The notes under the pieces are model-generated. The model worked only from the letters and a program-made list of their open reading frames with translations, was not told the DNA's origin and searched no databases. 64,000 nt of DNA, from positions 1,625,853 to 1,689,852 of the forward strand of contig NZ_LN648875.1 of the NCBI RefSeq assembly GCF_000826185.2. Reading direction: 5' to 3'. Made by a program: the position numbers and the translations under genes. Below are positions 25,901 to 35,775 of the stretch, piece after piece (positions within the stretch are counted from its first letter, which is position 1; each line of letters starts with the position of its first letter). Source of the stretch: Microbacterium gorillae (lineage in GTDB: Bacteria > Actinomycetota > Actinomycetes > Actinomycetales > Microbacteriaceae).

Positions 25901-28900
25901 ATGAGCGCAGCGCCCGGTCGCCTCCGCCGTCTCATGGCCGCAGGCGTCACCGCGCTGATGTTCGCCGTCGGGTTGACCTTCCTCCCTGTCACGGCCGCCT
26001 CCGCCGCGGTTCCGACCACGAAAGCTCCGCTGCTCGAGCGTGATGACTCGGTGGTCACCGCCGATGCCCTGCCGACGCTGCAGATCAATGACGGCTACGT
26101 CTGGGCGCAGACGACCATCGGCACCACGGTGTACGCCGTCGGATCCTTCAGCGGTGTCCGTCCGGCGGGGGCGGCGGCGGGAACCGGCACGGTGGCGCGA
26201 TCCAACGTCCTGGCGTACGACATCACGACCGGTGCTCTGAACACCAGCTTCGCCCCCACGGTCAACGGTGTGGTCAAATCCGTCGCGGCATCCCCGGACG
26301 GATCGCGGATCTACATCGGCGGGTCGTTCAGCAGCGTCAACGGTCAGACACGCTGGTCCTTCGCGGCGCTGGATGCCAAGACGGGCGCCCTCGTGTCCGG
26401 CTTCTCGCCGTCGGTCGGCGGATCCGGCGTGTACGGCATCGCGGTCACCGGGAGCACCGTGTACGTCGGCGGGCTGTTCACGCAGGCCAACGGCGTCGCG
26501 CGCAAGAACCTCGCGGCGTTCGACGTCACCAACGGCGCCCTGATGCCGTGGGCTCCCACCACGGATCTCCAGGTCGACGCGATGGTGATCGAACCCGGCA
26601 CCGGGAACCCCATCGCCGCCGGACGCTTCTACGCGGTCAACAGTCAGGTCCAGCGCGGCCTCGTCGCGCTGGACCCGACCAGCGGTGCGATCCTCACCGA
26701 CTGGGCGGCGCCGAAGACCGTGATCAACGGCTGGAACTCCGGAACGAACGCCGGCAAGGCGGGAATCTTCGGACTGGCCACCGACGCCAGCGGCGTCTAC
26801 GGCACCGGTTGGGTCTTCGCCGACGTCGCCACCGGCAACCTCGAGGGCACGTTCGCCGCCGACGCCGGTTCCGGAGCCATTCGCTGGGTGGCGGACTGCC
26901 ACGGCGACCACTACGGCATCTACTCGACCGGCAAGACGGTCTACTCGACCAGCCACACGCACGCATGCGAGACCGTCAACCTCGCCCCGGAGCAGGACCC
27001 GCGGACCTACCGGTACATCGAGGCCGTGACGGCGGACGCTCGCGGCACGCTGAGCCGGTCCGCCGGCGTGAGTGACATCTACAAGGACTGGAGCGGCACG
27101 CCCTCCCCGAGCGCGTACGCCTGGTACCCGGACTTCACGGTCGGCAACACCTCCGGGCTCGGCCAGGCGGGGCTGTCCATCACCGGCGCGGGCGATTTCA
27201 TCTCCGTGGCCGGAGAGTTCGGGACCGTGAACGGTCAGGCACAGCAGGCCATCACCCGGTTCTCCACCAAGCCCGCGACGGGCGCGAAGCAGGGTCCGCG
27301 CATCACCACGTCCTGGACCCCGACGGCGGCATCCCAGCTGGCGGGCATCGCGACCGTGCGGATCGCCGGCAACTGGGACCGCGACGACCTCTCCCTGACG
27401 TACGACCTGCTCCGCGCCGGCACCGCCACCCCGGTCGCCACGCGGACCGTCGATTCGACGTGGTGGAGCCAGCCGACCGTGGCGCTGACGGACACCACCG
27501 CGACGCCGGGATCGACGCAGAGCTACACCGTGCGAGTGAAGGACAAGGACGGCAACACGGTGACCAGCTCCGCGGTCTCCGTGACGATCGCCTCCGGCAC
27601 CACGTCGGCGTACGGCGCCGCCGTGCTGTCCGACGGCCCCTCGGACTACTGGCGCATGGGCACCGACACGGTCAACGTCGCGGGTGGTCCGGCCATCAGC
27701 TACGGCTTGCTCACGAGCCGGGTCGCGGGTGCGATCAGCGAGACCGGTTCGTATGCGACGAGCTTCAGCGGCTCCTCGAGCAGCCGCGCCTCGACCTCCA
27801 CGTCCGTCGTCGGTCCGCAGACGTACTCCACGGAGTCCTGGTTCAAGACGAACACCTCGCGCGGCGGCAAGATCGTCGGCTTCGGCAGCTCGTCCACCGG
27901 CTCCTCCTCCAGCTACGACCGCCACGTCTACATGACCAACGCGGGCAAGCTGATCTTCGGCGCCTACGACGGCGCCACGCGGACCGTGACATCGCCGGCG
28001 TCCTACAACGACAACGCCTGGCACCACGTGGTGGCGACGCAGGACGCGTCCGGAATGAAGCTCTACGTGGACGGTGCTCTCGTCGGCAGTGACGCGACCG
28101 CGACCGTGGCGCAGAGCTTCACCGGCTACTGGCGGATCGGCGGCGACTCGATCGGCAGCTGGCCCTCGGCGCCGAGCTCGCAGTGGTTCACCGGCGCGAT
28201 CGATGATGTCGCGATCTACCCGCAGGCCCTCACGGCGGACCAGGTCATGGCGCACTACGCGATCGGGCGGAACCTGCAGCTGCCCACGGCGGCCTTCACC
28301 CCGACGGCGACGGACCTGTCCGTCGCGTTCGACGCCTCCGGGTCCTCGGCGCCGTCGCCCCGTACGATCTCCTCGTACACGTGGGACTTCGGCGACTCCT
28401 CCACCGGAACCGGCGCGTCCCCGTCGCACACCTACGCCGCCGCCGGCACCTACACGGTGACCCTCACGGTCACGGACAGCACCGGGCTGTCCGCGTCGGC
28501 GTCACAGACCCTCACGGTGCTCGCGCCGAACGTCCCGCCGACCGCGTCGTTCACCTCCACGGTGAGCGGACTGACCGCCTCTGTCAACGGTGCCGGTTCG
28601 AGTGACTCGGACGGCACGGTCGTGGGCTACAGCTGGGACTTCGGTGACGGCTCCGCGGCGGTGACCACCCCCACCGCGCAGCACGCGTACGCCACGGCCG
28701 GCACCTACACGGTGACCCTCACGGTGACCGATGACCGGGGCGCGACGGGGACGAAGACCGCTGACGTGACGGTCGCGCACGCGGCTCCGGTGGCGCAGTT
28801 CACCGCGACCCCGGCGGGCCTGTCCGTCGCGGTGGACGCGGGAGCCTCCACCGCATCGGACGGCGCCACGCTGTCGTACGCCTGGGATTACGGCGACGGA

Positions 28901-30817
28901 ACGACGGGAACCGGCAAGACGGCCTCGCACACGTATGACGCCGCCGGTTCGCACACGATCACGCTCACGCTCACCGACAGTGCCGGGGGCACGGCGTCGG
29001 CGACGCAGGAGGTCTCGGTGTCGGCCGTGGTTTACGCGGCCGCGGATGAATTCTCGCGGTCCGTCACCTCGGGCTGGGGAACGGCCGACACCGGCGGTGC
29101 GTGGACGGCCATGTATGGTGCCGCCTCTGCCGCCTCCGTCGCGAACGGCGTCGGCACCATGACGCTGGCCGCCGGGCAGACGCGCAACATGACGCTGAGC
29201 GGCGTCAGCCTCACGGATTCGGCCTCGCGGATGTCCTTCACGGTCGCCTCGACCCCGGCGTCGGGCAGCGGGTACGTCGGACTCGTGTCGCGGCAGACCG
29301 CCACGCAGGACTACACCCTGCGCGCCTGGATGCGCAACGACGCCACCGTCTGGCTCGTCGCGCAGGCGTCCGGGACGGTCATCTCCTCGGTCGCCGTGAG
29401 CGGTCTGACATGGGCGGCGGGCGACACGTTCACGCTGGCCACGGAGGTGACCGGCACGTCGCCGACCACCGTGTCGGCGAAGATCTGGAAGGCGAGCGCG
29501 ACCGAACCCACGGCCTGGCAGCTGACCAAGACCGACGCGACGGCCGCTCTGCAGGCCGCCGGTTCACCGAGCGTGCACGTCGCGCGAGCCGGATCGGCGA
29601 CCTCCGCGTACAGCGTCTCGGTGGACGACTTCACCGTTCGCGATCTGGGTACCGCGACCAATCCGGCCGGAAACCAGGCGCCCACGGCGTCGTTCACGGC
29701 CACGCCGACGGACCTGTCGGTGGCGGTGGACGCGTCGGCGTCGTCCGATCCGGAGGGTACCGCGCTGACGTACGCGTGGGACTTCGGTGACGGTTCGGCG
29801 GCGGGGTCCGGCAAGACGGCGACGCACGTGTACACGGCGGCGGGGGAGTACACCGTGAAGCTCACGGTGACGGACGCCGGCGGTGCGACGGGCTCGACGA
29901 CGCAGAAGGTCACGGTCACCGCACCGGCGACGAATGCGGCACCGACGGCGTCGTTCACGGCCACGCCGACGGACCTGTCGGTGGCGGTGGACGCGTCGGC
30001 GTCGTCCGATCCGGAGGGTACCGCGCTGACGTACGCGTGGGACTTCGGTGACGGTTCGGCGGCGGGGTCCGGCAAGACGGCGACGCACGTGTACACGGCG
30101 GCGGGGGAGTACACCGTGAAGCTCACGGTGACGGACGCCGGCGGTGCGACGGGCTCGACGACGCAGAAGGTCACGGTCACCGCACCGGCGAGCGCCGCGA
30201 TCGCCTCGGATGACTTCAGCCGGACGACGAGCGCGGGCTGGGGCACGGCGCCCATCGGCGGCGCGTGGACGGTGCAGTACGGCGCGGCGTCGGCACTGAG
30301 CACCGACGGCAGCGTGGGTCGGGTGTCCATCGCCGCCGGGCAGACGCGCAACATGCTGCTCAGCTCCGTCTCGGCTCAGGACGTGCGGATCACCACGAAG
30401 CTCTCGCTCGCCGAGGCGCCGGCGGAGGGGGCCTCCTACGCCGGTGTCGTGGCGCGCCAGACCGCGACCGACAATTACCAGGTGCGCGTCTGGCTGCGCA
30501 ACGACGCGACCGTCTGGCTCGTCACTCAGCACGGCTCGACCGTGCTCAATGCCGTCCAGGTCCCCGGCATCACGCGCGCTGCGGGCGACACCTACACGCT
30601 CGTGGCCGAGGTGGTCGGCGACGGCACCACGACCATTCGCGCCAAGCTGTACCCCGCCGGCGGAACCGAACCCACCGCCTGGCAGGTCACCTCCACCGAC
30701 GCCACCGTGGATCTGCAGGTGGCCGGCGCGGTGGGTCTGCACGCGAACCGGGGAGGGGCCGCGACGACGAACGGGACGTTCACATTCGACGACTTCAGCG
30801 TGGTCGCGGCTCAGTGA
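25901..30817 (+). CDS. Giant secreted multidomain protein: delta-60/propeller repeats, LamG, five PKD domains
   Basis: 1638 residues from ATG 25901 (AAGGAG site 6 bp upstream; a GTG at 25883 is less likely). Signal peptide to about residue 37. Residues about 50-430 carry propeller-like repeats with Asn-Gly (FSSVNGQTRW, FTQANGVARKN, FYAVNSQVQRG). A beta-sandwich follows near 475-560, a LamG/concanavalin domain at 567-786 (WHHVVATQDASGMKLYVDG, YWRIGGDS), PKD domains from about 796, 879 and 964, a beta domain at 1046-1255, two identical PKD domains at 1261 and 1348, and a second copy of that beta domain to the end. Expected to be an extracellular adhesin or glycan-binding protein; no sortase motif or terminal membrane anchor is visible. 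It sits beside exopolysaccharide polymerase genes. Confidence 0.88.
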   Translation: MSAAPGRLRRLMAAGVTALMFAVGLTFLPVTAASAAVPTTKAPLLERDDSVVTADALPTLQINDGYVWAQTTIGTTVYAVGSFSGVRPAGAAAGTGTVARSNVLAYDITTGALNTSFAPTVNGVVKSVAASPDGSRIYIGGSFSSVNGQTRWSFAALDAKTGALVSGFSPSVGGSGVYGIAVTGSTVYVGGLFTQANGVARKNLAAFDVTNGALMPWAPTTDLQVDAMVIEPGTGNPIAAGRFYAVNSQVQRGLVALDPTSGAILTDWAAPKTVINGWNSGTNAGKAGIFGLATDASGVYGTGWVFADVATGNLEGTFAADAGSGAIRWVADCHGDHYGIYSTGKTVYSTSHTHACETVNLAPEQDPRTYRYIEAVTADARGTLSRSAGVSDIYKDWSGTPSPSAYAWYPDFTVGNTSGLGQAGLSITGAGDFISVAGEFGTVNGQAQQAITRFSTKPATGAKQGPRITTSWTPTAASQLAGIATVRIAGNWDRDDLSLTYDLLRAGTATPVATRTVDSTWWSQPTVALTDTTATPGSTQSYTVRVKDKDGNTVTSSAVSVTIASGTTSAYGAAVLSDGPSDYWRMGTDTVNVAGGPAISYGLLTSRVAGAISETGSYATSFSGSSSSRASTSTSVVGPQTYSTESWFKTNTSRGGKIVGFGSSSTGSSSSYDRHVYMTNAGKLIFGAYDGATRTVTSPASYNDNAWHHVVATQDASGMKLYVDGALVGSDATATVAQSFTGYWRIGGDSIGSWPSAPSSQWFTGAIDDVAIYPQALTADQVMAHYAIGRNLQLPTAAFTPTATDLSVAFDASGSSAPSPRTISSYTWDFGDSSTGTGASPSHTYAAAGTYTVTLTVTDSTGLSASASQTLTVLAPNVPPTASFTSTVSGLTASVNGAGSSDSDGTVVGYSWDFGDGSAAVTTPTAQHAYATAGTYTVTLTVTDDRGATGTKTADVTVAHAAPVAQFTATPAGLSVAVDAGASTASDGATLSYAWDYGDGTTGTGKTASHTYDAAGSHTITLTLTDSAGGTASATQEVSVSAVVYAAADEFSRSVTSGWGTADTGGAWTAMYGAASAASVANGVGTMTLAAGQTRNMTLSGVSLTDSASRMSFTVASTPASGSGYVGLVSRQTATQDYTLRAWMRNDATVWLVAQASGTVISSVAVSGLTWAAGDTFTLATEVTGTSPTTVSAKIWKASATEPTAWQLTKTDATAALQAAGSPSVHVARAGSATSAYSVSVDDFTVRDLGTATNPAGNQAPTASFTATPTDLSVAVDASASSDPEGTALTYAWDFGDGSAAGSGKTATHVYTAAGEYTVKLTVTDAGGATGSTTQKVTVTAPATNAAPTASFTATPTDLSVAVDASASSDPEGTALTYAWDFGDGSAAGSGKTATHVYTAAGEYTVKLTVTDAGGATGSTTQKVTVTAPASAAIASDDFSRTTSAGWGTAPIGGAWTVQYGAASALSTDGSVGRVSIAAGQTRNMLLSSVSAQDVRITTKLSLAEAPAEGASYAGVVARQTATDNYQVRVWLRNDATVWLVTQHGSTVLNAVQVPGITRAAGDTYTLVAEVVGDGTTTIRAKLYPAGGTEPTAWQVTSTDATVDLQVAGAVGLHANRGGAATTNGTFTFDDFSVVAAQ
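29684..30193 (+). repeat. Identical tandem PKD repeat, 261-bp period
   Basis: Bases 29684-29932 and 29945-30193 are identical over about 249 bp, each coding one PKD domain of the giant surface protein. Absence of even synonymous changes indicates very recent duplication or ongoing gene conversion. Confidence 0.9.
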
Positions 30818-30870
30818 GATTCTGCACCACGCTAGGGTGACGAGCGAGGAGTACAGACGGGACAGAACGC

Positions 30871-32142
30871 ATGACCAGCATCGCCACGGTCGGCATCGTG
30901 CTGTTCGCGCTCTGCGCTCTCGCGGTCGTCGTGATCATCGGGCGGGCCATGCCGCGCGGGACCTTCGTGATCTGGGCGCTCGTGCTGTTCTTCGTTCCGG
31001 TCTGGATCGGCGCGACCGCCGGGCTGTACTTCTCCGCCTTCACCGCCATGACGATCGTCGCGATGGCGGCGTGCGGCCGGCGCATCCGCCTGGTCCCCGC
31101 TGACGCGGTCGCGCTGGTGTTCGTGGTGCTCGTGTTCGCCATGTTCGCGCTCAAGCTCGCGAACCTCACCACCGCGGTGGAGGCGAGCCTGGAGTGGATG
31201 CTGCCGTACGCGTGGGGCCGGATGGCGCTGGCCAGAGTCGGACGCGAGCACGTCGCCGCCACGATCTCCGTGGTCGCGACGGTCGCCGCCGCCCTGGCGA
31301 TCATCGAGGCGATCACGCACACCAACCTGTTCGTGGAGCTGCCCCCGCTCGGTCCGTCCGCCGCCACCTGGCGGCCGTTGCAGTACCGCGGCGGGGAACT
31401 GCGGGTGGAGGGGGCGTGGGGGCATTCGATCGCCCTCGGCGCGGGCCTGGCCATGAGCTCGGCGTTCGTGCTCGCGGCACGCTGGCGAACGACGATCAAG
31501 CTCCTGATGCTCGCGGTGATCGCCGCGGCCACGGCGCTCACCCTCAGCCGGATCGGGCTGGTCACGCTGGTCCTCACCGTCGCGGTGAGCATCGTCACGC
31601 TCCCGGGCCTGACCCGCATGACGCGATTCGTGGTGGCGCTGCTCGGTCTGCTGACGGCGGTGGTCCTGGTCCCGATCCTCAGCAGCGTGTTCCTGGAAGC
31701 CGGGGATGAGGCGGGTGGCAGCGCCGACTACCGCGGCGACCTGTTCGTGCTGTTCGGCCAGGTGCGCCTGTTCGGGGGCGCGCCGGATTGGGCGGGCCTG
31801 ACCGTCGGCGGAACGTACCTCGGGACGTACGCGGACTCCGTGGACAACGCTCTGCTGGTGATCGCGCTGCGGGTGGGATGGATCCCGATGCTGCTGACGG
31901 TGGCGCTGATCCTGATGGCCGCCCTGCCGACCCTGCGGCCGGGGCAGGCGAACCCGGCCGGCATCGCCGTCCTCGCCCAGATCCCGGCCCTGTTCGCCGT
32001 CGCGCTCATCACGCAGTTCGGCATGTACTTCTGGTTCCTGGTGGGTCTCGCCGTCACGTGGCACGCGACGCGCGATGAGCCGCCTCTCTTCCCCGTGGCG
32101 GCCGACACCGCCCGGGACGCCCTCGTGAGGAGCACGACATGA
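30871..32142 (+). CDS. O-antigen ligase/Wzy-like polysaccharide polymerase
   Basis: 423 residues with about ten to twelve membrane helices from the first residues onward. A polar, periplasm-side stretch with THTNLFVELPPLG and WGHSIALGAGLA lies in mid-protein, and LTLSRIGLVTL resembles the O-antigen ligase (Wzy_C) helix. It probably polymerises flipped repeat units at the outer membrane face. A TAGGGT -10 box lies at 30833-30838. The stop overlaps the ATG of the Wzz-like kinase, which supports a polymerase/co-polymerase pair. Confidence 0.78.
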   Translation: MTSIATVGIVLFALCALAVVVIIGRAMPRGTFVIWALVLFFVPVWIGATAGLYFSAFTAMTIVAMAACGRRIRLVPADAVALVFVVLVFAMFALKLANLTTAVEASLEWMLPYAWGRMALARVGREHVAATISVVATVAAALAIIEAITHTNLFVELPPLGPSAATWRPLQYRGGELRVEGAWGHSIALGAGLAMSSAFVLAARWRTTIKLLMLAVIAAATALTLSRIGLVTLVLTVAVSIVTLPGLTRMTRFVVALLGLLTAVVLVPILSSVFLEAGDEAGGSADYRGDLFVLFGQVRLFGGAPDWAGLTVGGTYLGTYADSVDNALLVIALRVGWIPMLLTVALILMAALPTLRPGQANPAGIAVLAQIPALFAVALITQFGMYFWFLVGLAVTWHATRDEPPLFPVAADTARDALVRSTT

Positions 32143-33515
32143 CCACGAGCCCCGGCTCCACCTGGACGCTCGGACGCGTCTTCGACGCCCTGAAGAAGTG
32201 GTGGCTGCTCATCGTGGCCGCCGCCGTCCTCGGTACGGGCGTGGCCTATGCCGCGTCCGCGACCGTCACCCCCGTCTTCCAGTCGACGGCGAAGCTGTTC
32301 TTCACGCTGAACCAGGGCACGACGGCCATCGACCTCGCGCAGGGGTCGAACTACACGCAGTCGCAGATGCTCTCCTACGCGCAACTGGCGACCTCGTCGC
32401 GCGTCCTGGAGCCGGTGATCGCCGAACTGCACCTGAACACGTCCTCGCGCGACCTCGCCCGCTCGATCGACGTGTCGATCCCGCAGAGCACGTCGATCCT
32501 CGAGGTCCGCGCCTCATCCGGGAGCGGGGAGGAAGCCGCCCAGCTCGCCAACGCCGTCGCCACCAGCCTCACCGCCGTGGTGGGCGAGATCATGCCGACC
32601 GCGACCGCGACCGAACCGCGGATCACCGCGGAGCCGATCGACGAAGCGGTCGTGCCGACGGTCCAGGCGCTGCCGAACAAGACCCGCGACGCCGCCCTCG
32701 GCGGGGTGGTGGGCCTCGTGCTCGGGGTGCTGGTGGCGCTGCTGATCTCGCTGCTGGACACCCGCGTGCCGACGGAGAGCGTGCTCAAACAGGTGGTCTC
32801 GGTGCCGGTGCTCAGCTCGGTCACCCGGCTGCCGTCGGCGCGTCGCCGACTGCAGGTGGCGCAGGAGCCCCTGGGGCGGACCTCGGAGGAACTCCGGCGC
32901 ATCCGCTCCGCGCTGGCGTACGTCGGTGTCGACGAACAGGCGCGCCTGCTGCTGGTGATCAGTGCGAACCCGGGAGAGGGCAAATCGACCGTGGCGTCGA
33001 ACCTGGCCCTCACTCTCGCGGGTTTGGGCTCCGAGGTGCTGCTGATCGACGCGGACCTGCGTCGTCCCCGGGTGGCCGACCAGTTCGGCCTGGAGGGGGC
33101 GGTGGGCCTCACGACCGTGCTGGTGGGAGACGCCACGCTGGATGAGGCGAAGGTGCGCCGACCCGGCACCACGCTGGACATCCTCACCTCGGGTGAGATC
33201 CCCCCGAACCCGGCCGAGATCCTCACCTCGCACGCGATGAGCGCGCTGCTGGATGAGGCCAACCGACGCTACGACTTCGTCCTGGTGGACTCTCCGCCGG
33301 TGCTCTCGGTCGCGGATGCCGAACTCATGGCCCCGCGCATGGACGGCACGATCCTCGTCGTCGACTCCACGTCGACGCGACGGGGCGCACTGACCGACAC
33401 GATCGCGCGCGTGCGCGATGCCGGTGGACGCGTCGTCGGTGTCGTGCTGAACAAGACCCGTCCCGGCCGGCGCAAGGCGTCGTACTACGCGGAGAAGCCG
33501 ACGCACCGAAAGTGA
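32139..33515 (+). CDS. Wzz-domain polysaccharide co-polymerase fused to BY-kinase
   Basis: 458 residues. N-terminal Wzz module with membrane helices near 27-45 and 185-205, then a cytoplasmic tyrosine-kinase domain: Walker A NPGEGKSTVASNLA (about 276), Walker A' VLLIDADLRRP, Walker B DFVLVDSPP. The C-terminal tail has only a short tyrosine motif (KASYYAEKP) rather than a long Tyr cluster. Sets exopolysaccharide chain length and responds to phosphorylation state. The LMW phosphatase at 35023 is the likely antagonist. ATGA overlap with the polymerase gene. Confidence 0.9.
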   Translation: MTTSPGSTWTLGRVFDALKKWWLLIVAAAVLGTGVAYAASATVTPVFQSTAKLFFTLNQGTTAIDLAQGSNYTQSQMLSYAQLATSSRVLEPVIAELHLNTSSRDLARSIDVSIPQSTSILEVRASSGSGEEAAQLANAVATSLTAVVGEIMPTATATEPRITAEPIDEAVVPTVQALPNKTRDAALGGVVGLVLGVLVALLISLLDTRVPTESVLKQVVSVPVLSSVTRLPSARRRLQVAQEPLGRTSEELRRIRSALAYVGVDEQARLLLVISANPGEGKSTVASNLALTLAGLGSEVLLIDADLRRPRVADQFGLEGAVGLTTVLVGDATLDEAKVRRPGTTLDILTSGEIPPNPAEILTSHAMSALLDEANRRYDFVLVDSPPVLSVADAELMAPRMDGTILVVDSTSTRRGALTDTIARVRDAGGRVVGVVLNKTRPGRRKASYYAEKPTHRK

Positions 33516-33656
33516 CGCTCACTCCCGCGAGGTCAGCAGGCGTGCGCGGTGACGCAGGATGTAGACCGTCCTATGTCGAGAAGCAGGTGCACCGGAAGTG
33601 ACGCTCACTCCCGCGAGGTCAGCAGGCGCGCGCGGTGACGCAGGATGTAGATCGTG
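33483..33656. repeat. 86-bp tandem duplication of convergent gene ends
   Basis: Bases 33483-33570 and 33569-33656 align with an offset of 86 bp. The segment around GTGACGCTCACTCCCGCGAG is identical, while the outer part that codes the kinase C-terminus is about 75 percent identical. Each copy carries the end of the kinase gene and, on the other strand, the last residues of the flippase (YILRHRARLLTSRE). Only the outer copy of each gene end is in use. Confidence 0.8.
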
Positions 33657-34903
33657 TAGGGGATGATCTGGCAGACCACCATGGCGATCGCGTTGCCCAA
33701 GGGCGGCCCGGCGGCGCCCATCGGGGCACTCAGCACGAGGGAGAGCCCGAGGCTGCCGAACGCCATCAGCAGGGTCGGGATCACCTGGAAACGGATGCCC
33801 TCCCGGTCCATCAGGTACATGCCGAGCGGGTTGAGCACGGCTGTCGCGGTGATCATGGCGCCGAAGGTCAGCATCGTGGTGAGGGAGACGACGACCGCGC
33901 CGTCGGAGACGAAGGCGAACAGCAGCGGTCCGACCAGGCACACCACGCCGGTCGCGGCCGCTGCGGCCAGGCCGAACACGGCTGCCTGCGGCCAGGGGCC
34001 GCGGCGCAGCGTTCCCTCGTGGCGGCCCTTCGCGTAGATCGGCCACAGCGCGACGCCGGCGGCCGTGACGAGGGTCTGCAGCGCGAAGAACACCTGTCCG
34101 GCGACGCCGTACTGCGCCACGTCCGCCGGGGTGCCCTGCTGGGCGAGGACGAAGCGCTGCGTGCTGATCGCGATCGGCGGCGTCAGCAGCTGAGCGAGCA
34201 TGGGCCAGCCGATGTCCATCACCCGTGCGCCGCGATACCGGCGCACCTGGAAGACGTGCCGGACGGCGGTGCCGAGGGCCGGCCTCAGCAGCCACGAGGC
34301 CAGCAGGAAGCCGGCGAGGGCGGTCAGGGCCGTGGCCAGGAAGGAGCACACCGCCAGGAGCGGATACAGCGTGGCCGGAGCGAGCTGCAGCGTGAGCCAG
34401 ACGAACAGCAGCGTCAGCGGCGAGATGAGCCCCTGCACCAGGATCACGATGTGGTTCTTGCCGAGGCCGATCAGGACGCGGATCCACACGCCCAGGGGGA
34501 TGGCGAGGCAGAACACGGTCATGCAGACGAAGGCCGCGACGTCCGCTCCGGGCTGATCGCCGACGCCGAGCAGCGCCCGCCACCCGCCGCTGACCAGCAG
34601 CCCGGCGTTGATCGCCATCGCCACGGCTGCGAAGCCGAGCTGGATGCGGCCGACGCTGGTCAGCCGTGCCACCAGCAGGCGGGAGTGACCCGGGTCGCGC
34701 GACGTGGCGACGGTGTTGACGATCACCGCGCCGGAACCGAGGTCGGTGAACGACAGCAGTGCGGGCAGGCCGAGCAGCACGGTGTACAGGACGTACTGAT
34801 CGACCCCGGCGCCGGAGATGACCAGGCGCGTGGTGAGGACTCCGCACACCAGGGACACGCACATCGTGCCCATCCGTGCCAGAAGTGCCAGCAGCGCGCT
34901 CAT
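33605..34903 (-). CDS. Polysaccharide flippase (Wzx/MATE-like)
   Basis: 432 residues from ATG 34903, which has GGAG 10 bp upstream; ATG 34912 is the alternative. About twelve membrane helices with short loops, e.g. FVCMTVFCLAIPLGVWIRVL, in the arrangement of the MOP superfamily. It would move lipid-linked repeat units across the membrane. It converges on the kinase gene across the duplicated junction and is divergent from the phosphatase gene. Confidence 0.84.
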   Translation of the reverse strand: MSALLALLARMGTMCVSLVCGVLTTRLVISGAGVDQYVLYTVLLGLPALLSFTDLGSGAVIVNTVATSRDPGHSRLLVARLTSVGRIQLGFAAVAMAINAGLLVSGGWRALLGVGDQPGADVAAFVCMTVFCLAIPLGVWIRVLIGLGKNHIVILVQGLISPLTLLFVWLTLQLAPATLYPLLAVCSFLATALTALAGFLLASWLLRPALGTAVRHVFQVRRYRGARVMDIGWPMLAQLLTPPIAISTQRFVLAQQGTPADVAQYGVAGQVFFALQTLVTAAGVALWPIYAKGRHEGTLRRGPWPQAAVFGLAAAAATGVVCLVGPLLFAFVSDGAVVVSLTTMLTFGAMITATAVLNPLGMYLMDREGIRFQVIPTLLMAFGSLGLSLVLSAPMGAAGPPLGNAIAMVVCQIIPYTIYILRHRARLLTSRE

Positions 34904-35022
34904 GCCGACCATTCTCCGTCTCGGGCTCCGTGCGCCACGGGACGTGCGCATGCTGGCGGGTCCCACGCAGGGAATCTCGCTTCGATCAGGTTATCCTCAA
35001 AGCTCACGGAGGGAGCCGGGGT

Positions 35023-35691
35023 ATGGGAGCTGGGGTGGCATTCGTGTGCGCCGCGAACGTCTGCCGGTCTCCCGTGATGGAGGTCGCCTTCCGCCAGACG
35101 GTCCGGGACGCGACGGCCTGGGACATCGTCAGCGCCGGCACGCAGGTCACGCGCGCGGACCGCATGTGCGCGGTGGCCGCCCGGCATGTCGGGACAACCG
35201 CGGTCGGCGCGACCTTCGCCGCCGGCCACCGCTCGCGGGCGGCGACACCGGACCTGCTGCGCTCGCGCGACATCGTGCTCGGGGCGACCGTGGCCGAACG
35301 CCGACGACTGGCGGTCCTCGTCCCCGCCCTGCGCGAGCGGACGTTCACGGTCCGTGAAGCCGTTCTCCTCGGAGCCGAGGAGGCCACGATCGACGAAATC
35401 GCGGCGGCCCGAGCCGTCCACGGTGCGGACCTGTCCGGCCTGGCGCTCTACGCCGCCGTGCTGGACGCCCGACGGGGCGTCGTTCCGATGCCCGAACCGT
35501 CGCGAGGCATCCTGCCCTGGCGGGCGGGTCCGGACCCTCGCGACATCACGGACCGCCACACCTCGCGTCTCGCCCGGCACCACGGCGCCATCCGCCTGGC
35601 CGAGTCCTCCGCTCAGGAGTTCGCCCAGCAGGCGCAGCGCTTCCTGGACATGCCCGGAAACCGCCGCGGGCGACGACCGTCGCACGCCTGA
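35023..35691 (+). CDS. Low-molecular-weight protein-tyrosine phosphatase-like protein
   Basis: 222 residues from ATG 35023 (CGGAGGGA site upstream). The P-loop CAANVCRSPVME fits the LMW-PTP pattern CX5R-S/T with Asn and Cys in the usual places. The usual C-terminal DP(Y/W) acid motif is replaced by PDPRDITD near residue 185, and the protein is longer than the 150-residue family norm because of an inserted helical middle. Probable Wzb-type phosphatase for the neighbouring BY-kinase. Confidence 0.8.
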   Translation: MGAGVAFVCAANVCRSPVMEVAFRQTVRDATAWDIVSAGTQVTRADRMCAVAARHVGTTAVGATFAAGHRSRAATPDLLRSRDIVLGATVAERRRLAVLVPALRERTFTVREAVLLGAEEATIDEIAAARAVHGADLSGLALYAAVLDARRGVVPMPEPSRGILPWRAGPDPRDITDRHTSRLARHHGAIRLAESSAQEFAQQAQRFLDMPGNRRGRRPSHA

Positions 35692-35775
35692 CGGTCCCCG
35701 AGAACGGCGACCGGGATCTGCCAGACTGAACGCGAGGTCCGCGGCATCCGGGACCGGAAAGGGCGGGTCTGAACG

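Noticed and set aside
33519..34862. 447-residue frame overlapping the flippase gene
   Set aside because: Arg/Pro/Ala-rich shadow. Its flippase-like tail comes only from the 86-bp duplicated junction.
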